Shown in pieces: positions 53,942-63,193 of a stretch of DNA of 64,000 nt. The stretch is from G963556115 sp963667375 (GTDB taxonomy: Bacteria > Planctomycetota > SZUA-567), in NCBI GenBank assembly GCA_963667375.1, contig OY763323.1, forward strand, positions 3,348,001 through 3,412,000, read 5' to 3'. The position numbers were made by a program, and so were the translations under genes. The first letter of the stretch is position 1; each line of letters begins with the position of its first letter. The notes under the pieces were generated by a model that ran no database searches, was not told the origin of the DNA, and worked only from the letters and a program-made list of their open reading frames with translations.

Positions 53942-53976
53942 CAAAAATTCAGGATCCGGTAAATGCCGGATCCTGA
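53942..53976 (-). terminator. terminator of ileS
   Basis: On the minus strand TCAGGATCCGG pairs with CCGGATCCTGA over 11 bp with a 6-base loop, followed by ATTTTTG. It lies about 65 bases after the ileS stop. Confidence 0.85.
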
Positions 53977-54039
53977 TACAAACACAAACCTATAGCACAG
54001 AGTAATCTGGACCGAACGTTTAAATTGTCACCAAGCTAC

Positions 54040-57000
54040 CTATTTACGCTTTATCGAAACAGTTACAACTGCATTATCAGCGACCTCAACCTCTTTTTGC
54101 GCATCAGCGGCAGTAATTTCAGACTCTTCAGCCAGAGTCTCAGCGAGAATCATCTCCAGCCATTCGGACGGAACGTCTCCGCCATTAAATGAGACAAATA
54201 TACGGTCAGAGACCTCATACTGCTGTTCCTTACGCATTTCCTGAATATGGCGGATCAGTTCACGAGCCGTACCTTCACGTTCAAGCTCCGGAGTAATATT
54301 TGTATCCATACCGACGACAAAACCGGCATCACTTACCACCGCCGCCCCTCCCAGAGCTTTGTACTGAATCACAATATCACCGGCGTCAAGAGCCAGTTCA
54401 TTACCATTCACACTGACAGTAAAACTGCCGTCTGCATTACTGCTGAACTTACCCTGCTTTACCAGACCGGCAATATTCTTCATATCCTTGCCATACTTCG
54501 GACCAAGAGTCTTAAAGTTTGGAATATACTCAACACTGGCGATCTCTGAAGGATCGGCAAGAACATCGATCTCTTTGATATTGAGCTCTTCAGCGATAAT
54601 ACCGACCTCCTCCTTGACATAGCTGTCCGGCACATTCTCCGGCAGCACCACATCAAGTCTGGCAAGTGGCTGACGATTCTTTATCTTACACTGACGCCGC
54701 AGCGACAGAGCCATATTTATAACCTTACGTGCTACTCTGGTCTTCTCCATCAATTCCTTATTCTCATACTTTGCAGGGATATCAGGCCACATGGCAAGAT
54801 GCACCGACTCCTCGCCGGTAAGAACTTTATAGAGATATTCTGAGATAATCGGAGCGCCGGTAGCCAGCAGTTCACAGAGTTTTACCAGCACATAATGCAG
54901 TGTATTAAAGGCCTGAGACTTGTCTTCACTCATACCGCTGCCCCAGAAACGACGGCGTGAACGGCGAATATACCAGTTGGTCAGATCATCCATCAGCTCA
55001 AGCAATGGCGGTACATACTGATCGACGATATATGCATCCATCGCAGCCTTGATCTGTTTCTCAACTGTATACAGGCGTGAAAGAATCCAGATATCCAGAG
55101 TATTTTCCGGTACCGGTTCTGCAGGCATACCCGGTTTATAACCATCAATATTGGCATAAGTGGTAAAGAATGAACAGGCATTCCACAGCGGCGAAACCAG
55201 TTTCTGATATGAAACCTTGATTCCGGCATTATCAAAGAGCAGATCACCCATAAGCGCCGCATTTGAGTTGAACATATACATTCTGAAGGCATCGGTACCG
55301 AACTTGCGCATCAGCTCAAGTGGATCCTCATAGTTCTTGGAGGATTTGGAGAGCTTTTTACCGTCAGCGGCCAGAACCGTTCCATGAACGACACAGTTTT
55401 TAAACGCTGGACGCTCAAAGAGTGCCACTGCGAGCACATGCAGATAGTAGAACCAGCACCGAATCTGTCCAGTATATTCAACGATAAAATCAGCTGGGAA
55501 ATGCGCCTCAAACCATTCCTTATTCTCGAACGGATAGTGACACTGGGCATAAGGCATGGATCCGGACTCAAACCAGCAGTCCAGCACATCAGGAATACGT
55601 TTATAGGTACCGCCGCATTCACAGGCAAATTCAACCTTATCCAGATGCTGACGATGTAGATCTGTGATCTCAATACCACCGGCATCCTCTATTTCCTTGA
55701 TACTTCCAAGCACCTTGCGGTTATCACAGGAGTCACACTCCCAAATCGGCAGCGGTGTACTCCAATAGCGGTTACGTGAAATATTCCAGTCACGGGCATT
55801 GTCCAGCCACTTACCGAATCTGCCGTCACGTATCTCGGCAGGAACCCAGTTAATATTTTTATTCTGCTCGATAAGCTTATCCTTGATCTTCTCAATATCA
55901 AAGTACCAGGCGGTCATCGCCTTGTAGATAAGCGGCTCACGGCAGCGCCAGCAATGCGGATAGTTATGGTCGATAGTCCGGTGATCAAGAAGTTTACCTT
56001 CAGCTTTGAGCTGACGGATGACATCACTGTTACAGTCCAGAACTTTTCTGCCGGCATAGTCTGTGACCTCAGGGATATAACGCCCCTGCTCATCAACAGG
56101 ACAGAGCACATCAATCTTTGCCGCGCGGCAGGCCCAGTAGTCCTCTTCACCAAAGCCGGGAGCGGTATGGACTATTCCGGTACCCTCACCCAGTTCGACA
56201 TAATCAACACCGATAACTCTGAATGCGCCCTTTGCTTTACGCTCCGCAAAATATGGGAAGAGCGGTTCATAAGTCTCAGCTATAAGCTCAGCCCCCTTTA
56301 CAACTGTAGTAGCCAGCCAGTCCTCACCGATAACTCCTGAGAGCCGCTTTGAAGCCTCCTGACTGAGAATATAGCAGAATTCTTCACCTTCCAGAATGAC
56401 ATAATCAAGTTCCGGTCCGACGGCAAGCGCCAGATTTGATGATAGTGTCCAGGGAGTAGTCGTCCAGGCTAGGAAATAGGTCGGTTTCCCGTTACGCTCT
56501 TTGTCAGCCTTGAAACGGATAGTAACCGAAGGATCCTGACGCGGACGGGTTGAATCAGACTCACGGGTATCGGAGATTGACAGCGAGGTCTCACAACGGC
56601 AGCAGTATGGCACAACCCGGTAATCCTGATAGATCAGACCACGGTCATAGCATTCCTTAAAGACCCAGATCACACTCTCCATATAAGAGGTATCCAGAGT
56701 TTTATACTGATCATCATAATCCACCCAACGCGCCATGGCGGTGATATACTCTTTCCAGGTATCATTATTCTGGGATACGATGCTGGCACAGGCATTATTG
56801 AACTCCTCAATGCCAATACGCTCTTCAATCTCACACTTATTGGAAATACCGAGAAGTTTCTCCGCCTGAGTTTCAATTGGCAGGCCATGGCAGTCCCAGC
56901 CCCAGCGGCGCGGCACACTCTTTCCCTGCATAGTTATATAACGTGCCAGCATATCCTTCAGAAATGAGACCAGGACGGTACCGTGATGGGGTTTTCCGGT

Positions 57001-57165
57001 AGGAAATGGAGGTCCGTCATAAAAAGTCGCCTCATCCTGCTTGTTGGCTGCAACAGATTTCTCAAAGATCTTTTCTTTATCCCAGAACTCAATAATTTCA
57101 TCTTGAATTTTATTTATATCAAGTGAGTTAAGTTTCAGGTCAAATTTTTCAAGTTTCTGAGACAT
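54040..57165 (-). CDS. ileS: isoleucyl-tRNA synthetase (type 2-like)
   Basis: A 1041-residue class I synthetase. The HIGH signature is HHGT at residues 60-63 (PTGKPHHGTVLVS), followed by RRWGWDCHGLPIE. The KMSKS motif is KLSKS (GKKLSKSSKNY, near 600). The CP1 editing domain lies between, and the C-terminal region without zinc ribbon is long. Length and motif style fit the eukaryote-like type 2 IleRS, which is often insensitive to mupirocin; that property is inferred. I take the ATG at 57165 (GAGGGAT upstream); an in-frame start at 57228 adds a hydrophobic stretch unlike the family. Confidence 0.95.
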   Translation of the reverse strand: MSQKLEKFDLKLNSLDINKIQDEIIEFWDKEKIFEKSVAANKQDEATFYDGPPFPTGKPHHGTVLVSFLKDMLARYITMQGKSVPRRWGWDCHGLPIETQAEKLLGISNKCEIEERIGIEEFNNACASIVSQNNDTWKEYITAMARWVDYDDQYKTLDTSYMESVIWVFKECYDRGLIYQDYRVVPYCCRCETSLSISDTRESDSTRPRQDPSVTIRFKADKERNGKPTYFLAWTTTPWTLSSNLALAVGPELDYVILEGEEFCYILSQEASKRLSGVIGEDWLATTVVKGAELIAETYEPLFPYFAERKAKGAFRVIGVDYVELGEGTGIVHTAPGFGEEDYWACRAAKIDVLCPVDEQGRYIPEVTDYAGRKVLDCNSDVIRQLKAEGKLLDHRTIDHNYPHCWRCREPLIYKAMTAWYFDIEKIKDKLIEQNKNINWVPAEIRDGRFGKWLDNARDWNISRNRYWSTPLPIWECDSCDNRKVLGSIKEIEDAGGIEITDLHRQHLDKVEFACECGGTYKRIPDVLDCWFESGSMPYAQCHYPFENKEWFEAHFPADFIVEYTGQIRCWFYYLHVLAVALFERPAFKNCVVHGTVLAADGKKLSKSSKNYEDPLELMRKFGTDAFRMYMFNSNAALMGDLLFDNAGIKVSYQKLVSPLWNACSFFTTYANIDGYKPGMPAEPVPENTLDIWILSRLYTVEKQIKAAMDAYIVDQYVPPLLELMDDLTNWYIRRSRRRFWGSGMSEDKSQAFNTLHYVLVKLCELLATGAPIISEYLYKVLTGEESVHLAMWPDIPAKYENKELMEKTRVARKVINMALSLRRQCKIKNRQPLARLDVVLPENVPDSYVKEEVGIIAEELNIKEIDVLADPSEIASVEYIPNFKTLGPKYGKDMKNIAGLVKQGKFSSNADGSFTVSVNGNELALDAGDIVIQYKALGGAAVVSDAGFVVGMDTNITPELEREGTARELIRHIQEMRKEQQYEVSDRIFVSFNGGDVPSEWLEMILAETLAEESEITAADAQKEVEVADNAVVTVSIKRK

Positions 57166-57612
57166 AATTGCGATCCCTCTAAAGCAAATAATAATAAACA
57201 ATTTAATAATAATAAAATTCACTGCCATACAGTGAATAATTCAGAGTGAAAATTATACTCAGCATTACCGTCATTTCAAGCACTCATAAGCATATTTTGC
57301 ACAGATATTCAGTCCCAGACCCTGACGGACTGGTTCTCTACCTTCTGCCCTACTGACCGGATTATCCCTGACAACCGACTTTACAATAGATCTGTACGAT
57401 TATACATAGCACTATATTCAAGTCTCAAACAGCCATAATAAAATGTCAGCATAAGGGTTACAGACAACAGGCTATCGCTGCGACCATCTTTCAACCCCAA
57501 CAGAATGAATAATTTTATTATTTTTTTAAAATTGCTCTTTACATGCACTTTAAAATCCATATATTCTTAAAAGTCAAACGCAATGACTGACAAAAATAAC
57601 CGCTAAATATCC
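57166..57612. other. intergenic region between ileS and tRNA-Val
   Basis: About 450 bases with no supported gene. TTTACA (57538-57543) and TATATT (57560-57565) with a 16-base spacer form a possible tRNA-Val promoter. The ileS promoter should also be here; I cannot place it, nor do I see a T-box leader. Confidence 0.4.
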
Positions 57613-57689
57613 GGGCGATTAGCTCAGTTGGCTAGAGCACCTGCCTTACAAGCAGGGGGTCGGGGGTTCGAGTCCCTCATCGCCCACCA
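57613..57689 (+). tRNA. tRNA-Val (anticodon TAC)
   Basis: A 77-nt cloverleaf with encoded CCA. The acceptor GGGCGAT pairs with ATCGCCC. The anticodon stem CCTGC/GCAGG closes CTTACAA, anticodon TAC. The T arm carries TTCGAGT. A strong terminator follows. Confidence 0.96.
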
Positions 57690-57698
57690 AAAATATTA

Positions 57699-57735
57699 GA
57701 CCCAAGTCTTTAATATTAAAAGACTTGGGTTTTTT
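57699..57735 (+). terminator. terminator of tRNA-Val
   Basis: A long stem based on ACCCAAGTCTT and AAGACTTGGGT, followed by a T-run, starting about 10 bases after the tRNA. Confidence 0.93.
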
Positions 57736-58133
57736 ACTTTATTATTTATATTCGGCTTTAATACAGACATAAAAATAGCCAATTCAAGATTTTTTGAGAA
57801 TCTGCATTAGACCAAATCCCGTATCACCCCTTACAAAATCTGACTATATCTTAAAAGGAAGATTGATCTAAGCACCTGCAAAGTTTCTCAGATACAACTG
57901 CTACCGGACGACTCAAATCAGGACTGTAGCGAATTCAGTATTACAATATTCATAAAAACACTTAAGATCAACCTTAATGCGAATTTATGCAATAAAAACA
58001 CACAGAAAATAATACAATAACAAATCACGTTACAATAATAATAAACACTTTTTGATATACTCCGGCTTTAAAATAGCCATAATTAATAGAGCAGCATTAC
58101 AATCACTATCAACACATACCAAAGAAAGATCAT
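57736..58133. other. AT-rich intergenic region before the CDF gene
   Basis: About 400 bases with no supported gene or structured RNA. The promoter of the CDF gene is presumably near 58020-58100 but is not clear. Confidence 0.4.
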
Positions 58134-59102
58134 ATGCCGGACCAGCTGAAAACGATCAGAAAAACAACGGTTATCGGAGCAGTAATAAATCTGCTACTGA
58201 CCGTCATCAAAATAACAATCGGCCTGCTCTCTGGTTCAATGGCTCTTGTTGCCGATGGCGTGCACAGTCTGAGCGACCTTGCTACTGATGCGGCAATCTG
58301 GATTGGAGTTCAGTACTGGAGTGCCCCACCGGATAAAACCCATCCCTACGGACATGGCAGATATGAAACAATGGTGAATCTGCTCATTGCAGGAGTTCTC
58401 GGTCTGGCCGGTACCGGAATCGGCTGGCGGGCTGTATTCGCCATATTTTCAGGTGCCCCACAATCAAATCCGCAATGGAGTGTATTTTATGTCGCCCTGA
58501 TATCGGTGGCTGTAAAAGAAGCTCTTTTCAGATGGACTCTCGCCAGGAATAGAACAATCTGCTCTTCAGCACTGGCTACCAATGCCTGGCATCACCGCAG
58601 TGACGCTCTAAGCTCATTACCGGTTGCAGCCGCTGTAATTGGGGAATTTATCTACCCGGATTTTCACTATTATGATGAAATAGCAGCAATTGCTGTAACC
58701 ATTATGCTGCTGAGAGCTACCTGGCAGCTTGCCAAACCATCGGTTTATGAACTGTTTGAAGCCGCTCCCGACCTCCAGTTAAACGCTAGGATTTCAAACA
58801 TCGCAGCTGATATTGATAATATTGTAAATGTCCACTCAGTCAGATGCCGCAAGCTCGGTGGACAGATACTAGTAGATATGCACATGGATATTAATCCAAA
58901 TATGACTGTTTACGATTCACACAAGCTTACTCTAGAATTGCATGCCCGGATCATCACTGAAATTCCAGAGATAACCGAGACCCTGATACATGTTGAACCC
59001 TATGGGGAAAAAAACGAATGGGATTCATACAAACGCCATCGCAATAGAGCAAGCTTCATGGACGCTGATACCCCCTCCTGCAAATCAACTTTCAAGAATT
59101 AA
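58134..59102 (+). CDS. cation diffusion facilitator (CDF) family metal exporter
   Basis: A 322-residue inner-membrane antiporter with six hydrophobic segments and a C-terminal cytoplasmic domain (about 215-300). Metal-site residues are visible in helix 2 (ADGVHSLSDLATD) and helix 5 (NAWHHRSDALSS), with the loop motif HPYGHGRYE. The HSLSD/HHRSD pattern suggests Zn, Fe, Mn or Co export by proton exchange; the exact ion is unknown. No metal regulator is adjacent. Confidence 0.9.
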   Translation: MPDQLKTIRKTTVIGAVINLLLTVIKITIGLLSGSMALVADGVHSLSDLATDAAIWIGVQYWSAPPDKTHPYGHGRYETMVNLLIAGVLGLAGTGIGWRAVFAIFSGAPQSNPQWSVFYVALISVAVKEALFRWTLARNRTICSSALATNAWHHRSDALSSLPVAAAVIGEFIYPDFHYYDEIAAIAVTIMLLRATWQLAKPSVYELFEAAPDLQLNARISNIAADIDNIVNVHSVRCRKLGGQILVDMHMDINPNMTVYDSHKLTLELHARIITEIPEITETLIHVEPYGEKNEWDSYKRHRNRASFMDADTPSCKSTFKN

Positions 59103-59235
59103 ATAAGCACAATTCCAATTCCATAACAACCTGCTGAATATATAATTCGAAATCTGGCACGCATGAATTCTGGCATGATACTGATCTCAAAATCAAAGAA
59201 CCCCTGATATAACAAATTCAGCACTTATTAAGCAC

Positions 59236-59943
59236 TCAGTGCTTTATTTCATACTGGAACATATCCGCACGTATTTTGTTATCATCATAGGTCAAAGGTT
59301 TGTTATTTGAAAAGGTCTTACGTTCAATGGTGATAAGTGGTTCTCCACACTTAATCTGCAGCAGCTCCGCTTCGGTGAAATCTGCCGCCTTAGCCGAGAT
59401 AATATCATGAGTTGAATCAATCTTCAGACTGTATTCTTCTTCAAGCAATTTATAGAGTGAATTCATTCCCTCAACCACCCGGTCAAAATCCGGAACCAGC
59501 TCAGGATTGATATAATTTACAATAATCGATATCGGAGTCTCATCAGCAAGCTGAATACGCTGAATGCGCAGCACCTCATCCCCCGGCGTGATATCAAGAA
59601 TAGCCCCTATTTTTTCAGAGGCAGGAATAATGTCGGTATAAATTGTTCGCGGCCGGACATCAAGACCATTATTCGTTAGTGTCTTATATATGGAGCTCAG
59701 CATGCCGATACTGGATTTTTCACTCCGGTCCAGCACCATAGTTCCACGCCCCTGAGTAACCTCAACATAATTAGCCTGGGCGAGCATCTCGATTGCCCGG
59801 CGTACAGTTGTTCTGCTAACATTATAGAATTTTTCCAGATCAGACTCGGGCGGCAAAAATGAATTTGCAGGGAATTCACCTGAAATGATAGATTCTTTCA
59901 GTGAATTATGAACATTAATATAAGCTGGGTGCGTGGGTTTCAT
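59236..59943 (-). CDS. GntR/HutC family transcriptional regulator (UTRA domain)
   Basis: A 235-residue regulator. The N-terminal winged helix (about 5-72) has LPPESDLEKFYNVSRTTVRRAIEML, and a UTRA effector domain (about 90-232) has DEVLRIQRIQLADETPISI and ERKTFSNNKPLTYDD. HutC-type proteins sense small metabolites such as sugar phosphates. It is divergent from the sugar ABC importer, which makes that operon its probable target. The ribosome binding site is weak. Confidence 0.88.
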   Translation of the reverse strand: MKPTHPAYINVHNSLKESIISGEFPANSFLPPESDLEKFYNVSRTTVRRAIEMLAQANYVEVTQGRGTMVLDRSEKSSIGMLSSIYKTLTNNGLDVRPRTIYTDIIPASEKIGAILDITPGDEVLRIQRIQLADETPISIIVNYINPELVPDFDRVVEGMNSLYKLLEEEYSLKIDSTHDIISAKAADFTEAELLQIKCGEPLITIERKTFSNNKPLTYDDNKIRADMFQYEIKH

Positions 59944-60621
59944 ATAATTATTCCGAAAAGACTAAGGATAATTATTATCTTTATGAATTGAAATTTGTCA
60001 ACTTAAAGTAAGAAATTAATCAATTAAAACCAGACTGGATACTTAGCATATATCTTAACTATAACCGGTAATTAGTTGAAGCACAGAGCGAAAATACTAA
60101 CTTCTCCTTCTAGCATTTTATATTATAAACTGCGTCAGAAACTCTTTATATCTACTGCGTCACCATCTCATAATATTTTATTCCAATTATCCATTATGAA
60201 TACATATTAAACAACAATTAAATACGAATACCAAGGAATAACAATCATATGATTATTATACACTATATTTTAATATAATATTCGCATTTTAGTAATTACT
60301 AATAATTAATATACTTAATTCAACAATATGAATTCGATACAAGTTACTTGCTTAAGAGATTTATTGAGGTATATTACACCTATAATAAAAATTCAAACAA
60401 AAAATAATTGTGTTTAATGTGTGCAAAAATCTAAGCGTGATCTCATAGGCTGAATCTTTCAGATACAGTCACGTTTATAACATCAGATAACTTATTTCCA
60501 ATATAAAACAACAACGATAGTGGACAAACTTAGTGTGTCCACACCGGCTTTTTATGGCATTTTTTACAGTATTACAAATTTTCTGCAAAATCGGCAGCAA
60601 ATATATCAGCAAGGAGCAAGT
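59944..60621. other. long AT-rich divergent intergenic region
   Basis: About 680 bases between the GntR gene and the ABC importer, very A- and T-rich, with no supported gene. It contains the inverted repeat at 60520-60542. AAGGAGC before 60622 is the importer ribosome binding site. Short frames upstream of 60622 in phase with it are not needed. Confidence 0.5.
60520..60542 (+). promoter_or_regulatory. 7-bp perfect inverted repeat, candidate operator of the sugar importer
   Basis: GTGGACA (60520-60526) and TGTCCAC (60536-60542) with a 9-base spacer, about 80 bases upstream of the importer ATPase start. It could bind the divergent GntR protein or another regulator. The spacing is wider than a typical GntR half-site pair, so the cognate protein is uncertain. 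Confidence 0.45.
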
Positions 60622-62115
60622 ATGGGGAAGTCTATTCTTAAGGTAAAAAACGTGTATAAACATTTCGGGGGAGTACACGCTCTGGAGAATGTCTCACTGG
60701 AAATAAGCGCAGGCAAGGTATGCGCGCTTATGGGCGAAAATGGTGCGGGAAAAAGCACCTTGGGAAAGATAATATCAGGAATAATCCCTGCCAGTTCCGG
60801 AACGATTGAGTTTGACGGAGAGGTTCTGGATTCACATACAGCCCTCGAAGCCCAACAGCGAGGCATAGCAATCATCATGCAGGAGCTGGATCTTTTCTTC
60901 AACCAGACGATCGCAGAGAACATCGCTCTGGCCAATGCAAATTTTCCAAAATACGCATCAGGTTTTATCAATCACAAAAAATTAAACAGGGAATGCGCGC
61001 CCTGGCTTGAAAAAGTCGGGCTGGACATAAGCCCGTCAAAGCCGTTAAGCGAACTTCCTATCGGTCAGGTTCAGCTTGTTGCCATCGCCAGAGCACTATC
61101 CATGAACTGCCGTCTGATTATAATGGACGAACCAACCAGTTCACTTACCGGAGAAGGCGTTACAACATTATTCAAGCTTATACGCGAATTGAAACAACAG
61201 GGGATCACCATTATCTATGTCTCCCACAAGATGAGCGAGATATTTGAAATAGCTGATGAAATCATTGTAATGCGTGACGGCAAATATGTCGACAAAAAGA
61301 AGACTGAAGACACCAGCCCTGATGAAATCATCTCACTGATGGTAGGAAGAGAGATTGATTCCAGCGCCATAAACAAAAGCTATATTCAGGAAGAAGTTAT
61401 TCTGGAGCTGCAAAATCTCACTACCAGACATGTCACAGATATCAGCCTCAAATTACGCAAAGGAGAAGTACTCGGCATGGCCGGTCTGGTTGGTGCCGGC
61501 AGGAGCGAACTCGCTGAAGCCTTATTTGGTCTGGACTCCACCCAATCAGGAAAAGTTCTGCTTAAAGGCGAAGAAATAGTTATCAATAACCCTAAAGATG
61601 CAATGCAGGCAGGAATTGGGTTTGTACCGGAGGATCGTAAATGGCAGGGTCTGATGATGAAGCAGAGTGTCGAGGACAACCTGTGTATGTCTATCCACGA
61701 ACGCATCAGCAGCCGTGGTTTTATCAATAAGCACAGTGTCGAAAATTCCTACCTCAAAGCCTCGATCAGCACCAAACTCAAAGCCGCTTCCAGCCGGATT
61801 GGAATAAGCACCCTCAGTGGCGGCAACCAGCAGAAAGTACTGCTTTCAAGGTGGCTGCTGGTGGATCCGGAAATAATATTTCTTGATGAACCGACCCGCG
61901 GCATAGATGTCGGAGCCAAACAGGACATATATGAAATAATCGAAGATCTTGCCGCTCAAGGCAAAAGTATAATCCTCGTCAGTTCCGAACTCCCGGAACT
62001 GCTGCGTTGCTGCGACCGGATTGCAGTAATGAGCGCCGGAAGACTTGCCGGCATCGTTCAAAAGGACAGCACAGATCAGGAAGAAATCATGAATCTGGCA
62101 ATGAAATATCTATAA
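60622..62115 (+). CDS. sugar ABC transporter, double ATP-binding subunit (RbsA/MglA type)
   Basis: A 497-residue peripheral ATPase with two fused nucleotide-binding domains. Domain 1 has GENGAGKST and the signature-like LPIGQVQLVAIARAL; domain 2 has the non-canonical AGLVGAGRSEL and LSGGNQQKV, as usual in the CUT2 class. Walker B motifs are IIMDEPTSSL and IFLDEPTRGID. The ATG at 60622 follows AAGGAGC. The permease gene follows after 16 bases. The sugar is unknown. Confidence 0.93.
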   Translation: MGKSILKVKNVYKHFGGVHALENVSLEISAGKVCALMGENGAGKSTLGKIISGIIPASSGTIEFDGEVLDSHTALEAQQRGIAIIMQELDLFFNQTIAENIALANANFPKYASGFINHKKLNRECAPWLEKVGLDISPSKPLSELPIGQVQLVAIARALSMNCRLIIMDEPTSSLTGEGVTTLFKLIRELKQQGITIIYVSHKMSEIFEIADEIIVMRDGKYVDKKKTEDTSPDEIISLMVGREIDSSAINKSYIQEEVILELQNLTTRHVTDISLKLRKGEVLGMAGLVGAGRSELAEALFGLDSTQSGKVLLKGEEIVINNPKDAMQAGIGFVPEDRKWQGLMMKQSVEDNLCMSIHERISSRGFINKHSVENSYLKASISTKLKAASSRIGISTLSGGNQQKVLLSRWLLVDPEIIFLDEPTRGIDVGAKQDIYEIIEDLAAQGKSIILVSSELPELLRCCDRIAVMSAGRLAGIVQKDSTDQEEIMNLAMKYL

Positions 62116-62131
62116 TGAAAGGGTCGCTTCA

Positions 62132-63127
62132 ATGAATGGATTTTTAGGCAATACTTTTAAACTATTTGGAAAATTCAGATATATGACAGGCCTGGTGCTG
62201 GTACTGGTGCTGGCGATAATAATGAGCCCTGAGCAGCGCAAAACGGGTGACATAATATTCCTGACCTTCGATAATCTCTCGGATATTATGCGCCAGGTTT
62301 CTGAAAATGGTATTATAGCTCTCGGCATGACACTTGTGATTATATCCGGTGGTATCGACCTTTCAGCCGGCAGCGTTCTGGCACTCTCAGCCACGCTGGT
62401 TGCCAAGCTGCTCAAACAGTGGGCACCACAGAGTCTGTCACCCGATATGCATATTATTTTCTGCGTTGTTATAACTCTCGCCGTCTGCGCTGCCTGCGGT
62501 ACGATAATGGGAAGCGTAATCGCTAAATTCAAGATACAGCCATTCATCGTCACGCTCGCAGGAATGATCGGACTCAGAGGTATGGCGCGTTACCTGACAG
62601 ACAATGCAAACATTGATATCGGTTTCAGTGATGATACCTCCGCAATCTTCGCCGATGCTGTTTCTCAGAAATTTGTCGTTATCAGCATCTTTATTATAAT
62701 GGCAGTAATATTCTGTATAATTCTTACCAAAACCGTTTTCGGCCTCCGGGTCAAATCAATAGGAGATAATGCCAACGCTTCAAAATACGCCGGACTGCCA
62801 GTAACTAAGATTCTTATTGCCGTATACGCAGTATCAGGTCTGATGTGCGGTCTTGCTGGTATTCTCCATGCGGCGCAGAATCATCAGGGAAGCCCGAATG
62901 ACGGTGTATCATATGAACTGGATGCCATTGCCGCTGTAGTCATTGGCGGAGCGAATATGAATGGCGGCAAGGGTTCTATTATCGGCACAGTCATTGGTGC
63001 TTTTATACTCGGCATACTGACCAATATGTTCAGACTCCGTGGTATCGATATCAATGTTGAAATGATGTTCAAAGCAGTAATAATCATCGTCGCTGTGAAG
63101 ATGCAGACCACCGACAAAACAAGCTGA
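62132..63127 (+). CDS. sugar ABC transporter permease (RbsC type)
   Basis: A 331-residue membrane protein with eight to ten hydrophobic helices. CUT2 permease motifs are present: ALGMTLVIISGGIDLSAGSVLAL, GSVIAKFKIQPFIVTLAGM and IGGANMNGGKGSIIGTVIGA. A single permease would form a homodimer with the double ATPase. The binding-protein gene starts 66 bases downstream. Confidence 0.93.
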   Translation: MNGFLGNTFKLFGKFRYMTGLVLVLVLAIIMSPEQRKTGDIIFLTFDNLSDIMRQVSENGIIALGMTLVIISGGIDLSAGSVLALSATLVAKLLKQWAPQSLSPDMHIIFCVVITLAVCAACGTIMGSVIAKFKIQPFIVTLAGMIGLRGMARYLTDNANIDIGFSDDTSAIFADAVSQKFVVISIFIIMAVIFCIILTKTVFGLRVKSIGDNANASKYAGLPVTKILIAVYAVSGLMCGLAGILHAAQNHQGSPNDGVSYELDAIAAVVIGGANMNGGKGSIIGTVIGAFILGILTNMFRLRGIDINVEMMFKAVIIIVAVKMQTTDKTS

Positions 63128-63193
63128 AGCAAGCAGAAATACTCAGTGTTGAGTATTAAAAGAATAATTGTGTGTTTCTTTAGGAGAATTGAA

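Noticed and set aside
57166..57612. T-box leader upstream of ileS
   Set aside because: I looked for a specifier loop and the conserved T-box sequence with an antiterminator hairpin and saw none.
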